From positions 128,815-192,814 of the forward strand of contig NZ_CABJDN010000002.1 in assembly GCF_902364365.1 (NCBI RefSeq): a stretch of DNA of 64,000 nt, in the 5' to 3' direction. Source of the stretch: Bacteroides intestinalis (GTDB lineage Bacteria; Bacteroidota; Bacteroidia; Bacteroidales; Bacteroidaceae). Below are positions 63,505-64,000 of the stretch, one piece after another. The notes under the pieces are model-generated. The model made no database searches and was not told the origin of the DNA. It saw only the letters and a program-made list of their open reading frames with translations. The position numbers were made by a program, and so were the translations under genes. The stretch's first letter is position 1. Each line of letters starts with the position of its first letter.

Positions 63505-64000
63505 CTAATTTGTAACTATAATCTTATGGGTGGATATCAAATTTCCTCGAACGATTTTCATTAGATAAATACCAGCAGATAATCCCGATAAATCACAATC
63601 GATTTCACAATTCCCATACGAAACTGGGCAATCAAACTGTTTTACAAGTTTTCCCATAGAAGTATACAACATTATCAATGCTGTTGGCTCTTGTTCAGAC
63701 AAAATCTTTACCGTAACAATTCCATTTCGCCTCACTGGATTAGGATAAACATATACATTTGTTTTTCCTCCCTTATTGCTATTCATATCAGAATTTGAAC
63801 TTAGTATACTTCGAGTTGCTGTATTATCCCAAAAATCATTATTTCCTGTTGGAAGTTTCTCAGCAACTTCCATTTGATAAATAGGCCCAGTAAATTTATT
63901 AGCACAAGATTCAGTACTTCCCCCAATAACTATTTTATTCATATTTCCAACAAAAGCTGTAAACGGCAGATAAGCATATCCACGCGCATAGCAGCTATCT
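63505..64000 (-). CDS. C-terminal part of a large secreted protein: LamG-like then Por-type sorting domain, 5' end beyond the window
   Basis: The frame is open to the right edge (165 codons to the stop at 63505). Residues near the edge look like the end of a LamG/concanavalin fold (NKIVIGGSTESCANKFTGPI, then YQMEVAEKLP). After an Asn/Ser-rich linker comes a Por secretion tail domain with VYVYPNPVRRNGIVTVKILS, MLYTSMGKLV and the strand GLSAGIYLMKIVRGN, ending IIVTN. First visible gene of the cluster, possibly the surface glycoside hydrolase that feeds it. Confidence 0.85.
   Translation of the reverse strand, partial: DSCYARGYAYLPFTAFVGNMNKIVIGGSTESCANKFTGPIYQMEVAEKLPTGNNDFWDNTATRSILSSNSDMNSNKGGKTNVYVYPNPVRRNGIVTVKILSEQEPTALIMLYTSMGKLVKQFDCPVSYGNCEIDCDLSGLSAGIYLMKIVRGNLISTHKIIVTN

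Overview
The window reads as chromosomal DNA of an intestinal Bacteroides or a close Bacteroidales relative. The support is a SusC/SusD pair with a hybrid two-component regulator, many proteins found only or mainly in Bacteroidetes (DUF4831, DUF4837, DUF4105, DUF6340 and DUF3810 types), Por-type C-terminal sorting domains, and -7 promoter elements of the TAnnTTTG type instead of a sigma70 -10 box. No phage, insertion sequence, CRISPR array, rRNA or tRNA was seen. The species cannot be named from sequence alone.

Layout. (1) 1-16840 is a polysaccharide utilisation locus (PUL). The minus strand carries GH88 unsaturated glucuronyl hydrolase, SusC and SusD (cut by the left edge). The plus strand carries, divergently, a hybrid two-component regulator, a GH2 glycosidase and an 839-aa secreted protein with an internal duplication. 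A convergent secreted five-bladed-propeller-like protein closes it. GH88 implies that a polysaccharide lyase works upstream of it, yet no recognisable lyase lies in the window. (2) 17030-22064 holds tmRNA, a HigA-like regulator, a GH3 glucosidase/xylosidase with a C-terminal discoidin-like domain, and a lactonase-type lipoprotein. (3) 22455-40121 is housekeeping and cell envelope: DUF4831; MFS and PqqD-like; a pdxA / sigma54 activator / lptE / TPR / secG run; rlmN and DUF4837; and a coaX / beta-barrel / TPR / lptC / CorC / ppiD run; then ndk. (4) 40619-54113 holds a DUF4105 protein (reported as lipoprotein N-acyltransferase Lnb), an alkaline-phosphatase-fold protein that seems to have lost its catalytic residues, secA, DUF6340 lipoprotein, valS, DUF3810 and mazG. 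(5) 54268-59055 holds an ECF sigma factor module with a putative anti-sigma factor, a CpxP-like periplasmic protein and a stand-alone sorting-domain protein, then rnz and rpsA. (6) 59697-64000 is a minus-strand run of a tail-fibre/S74-like protein, a creatininase-family hydrolase, a YhcH/NanQ-type protein, an MFS transporter and the end of a large secreted protein, suggesting uptake of an acidic or amino sugar.

The most unusual signals are between genes. There are two unrelated-looking intergenic arrays with a 22-nt period (22198-22351 and 59419-59550). Three loci share a GTGATTA/GTGATAA heptamer repeat arranged as inverted repeats. Three long intergenic hairpins have arms of 23-34 nt. A perfect 18-bp palindrome lies upstream of the PUL's propeller gene. 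All product calls come from reading motifs and overall similarity by eye; no database search was run.
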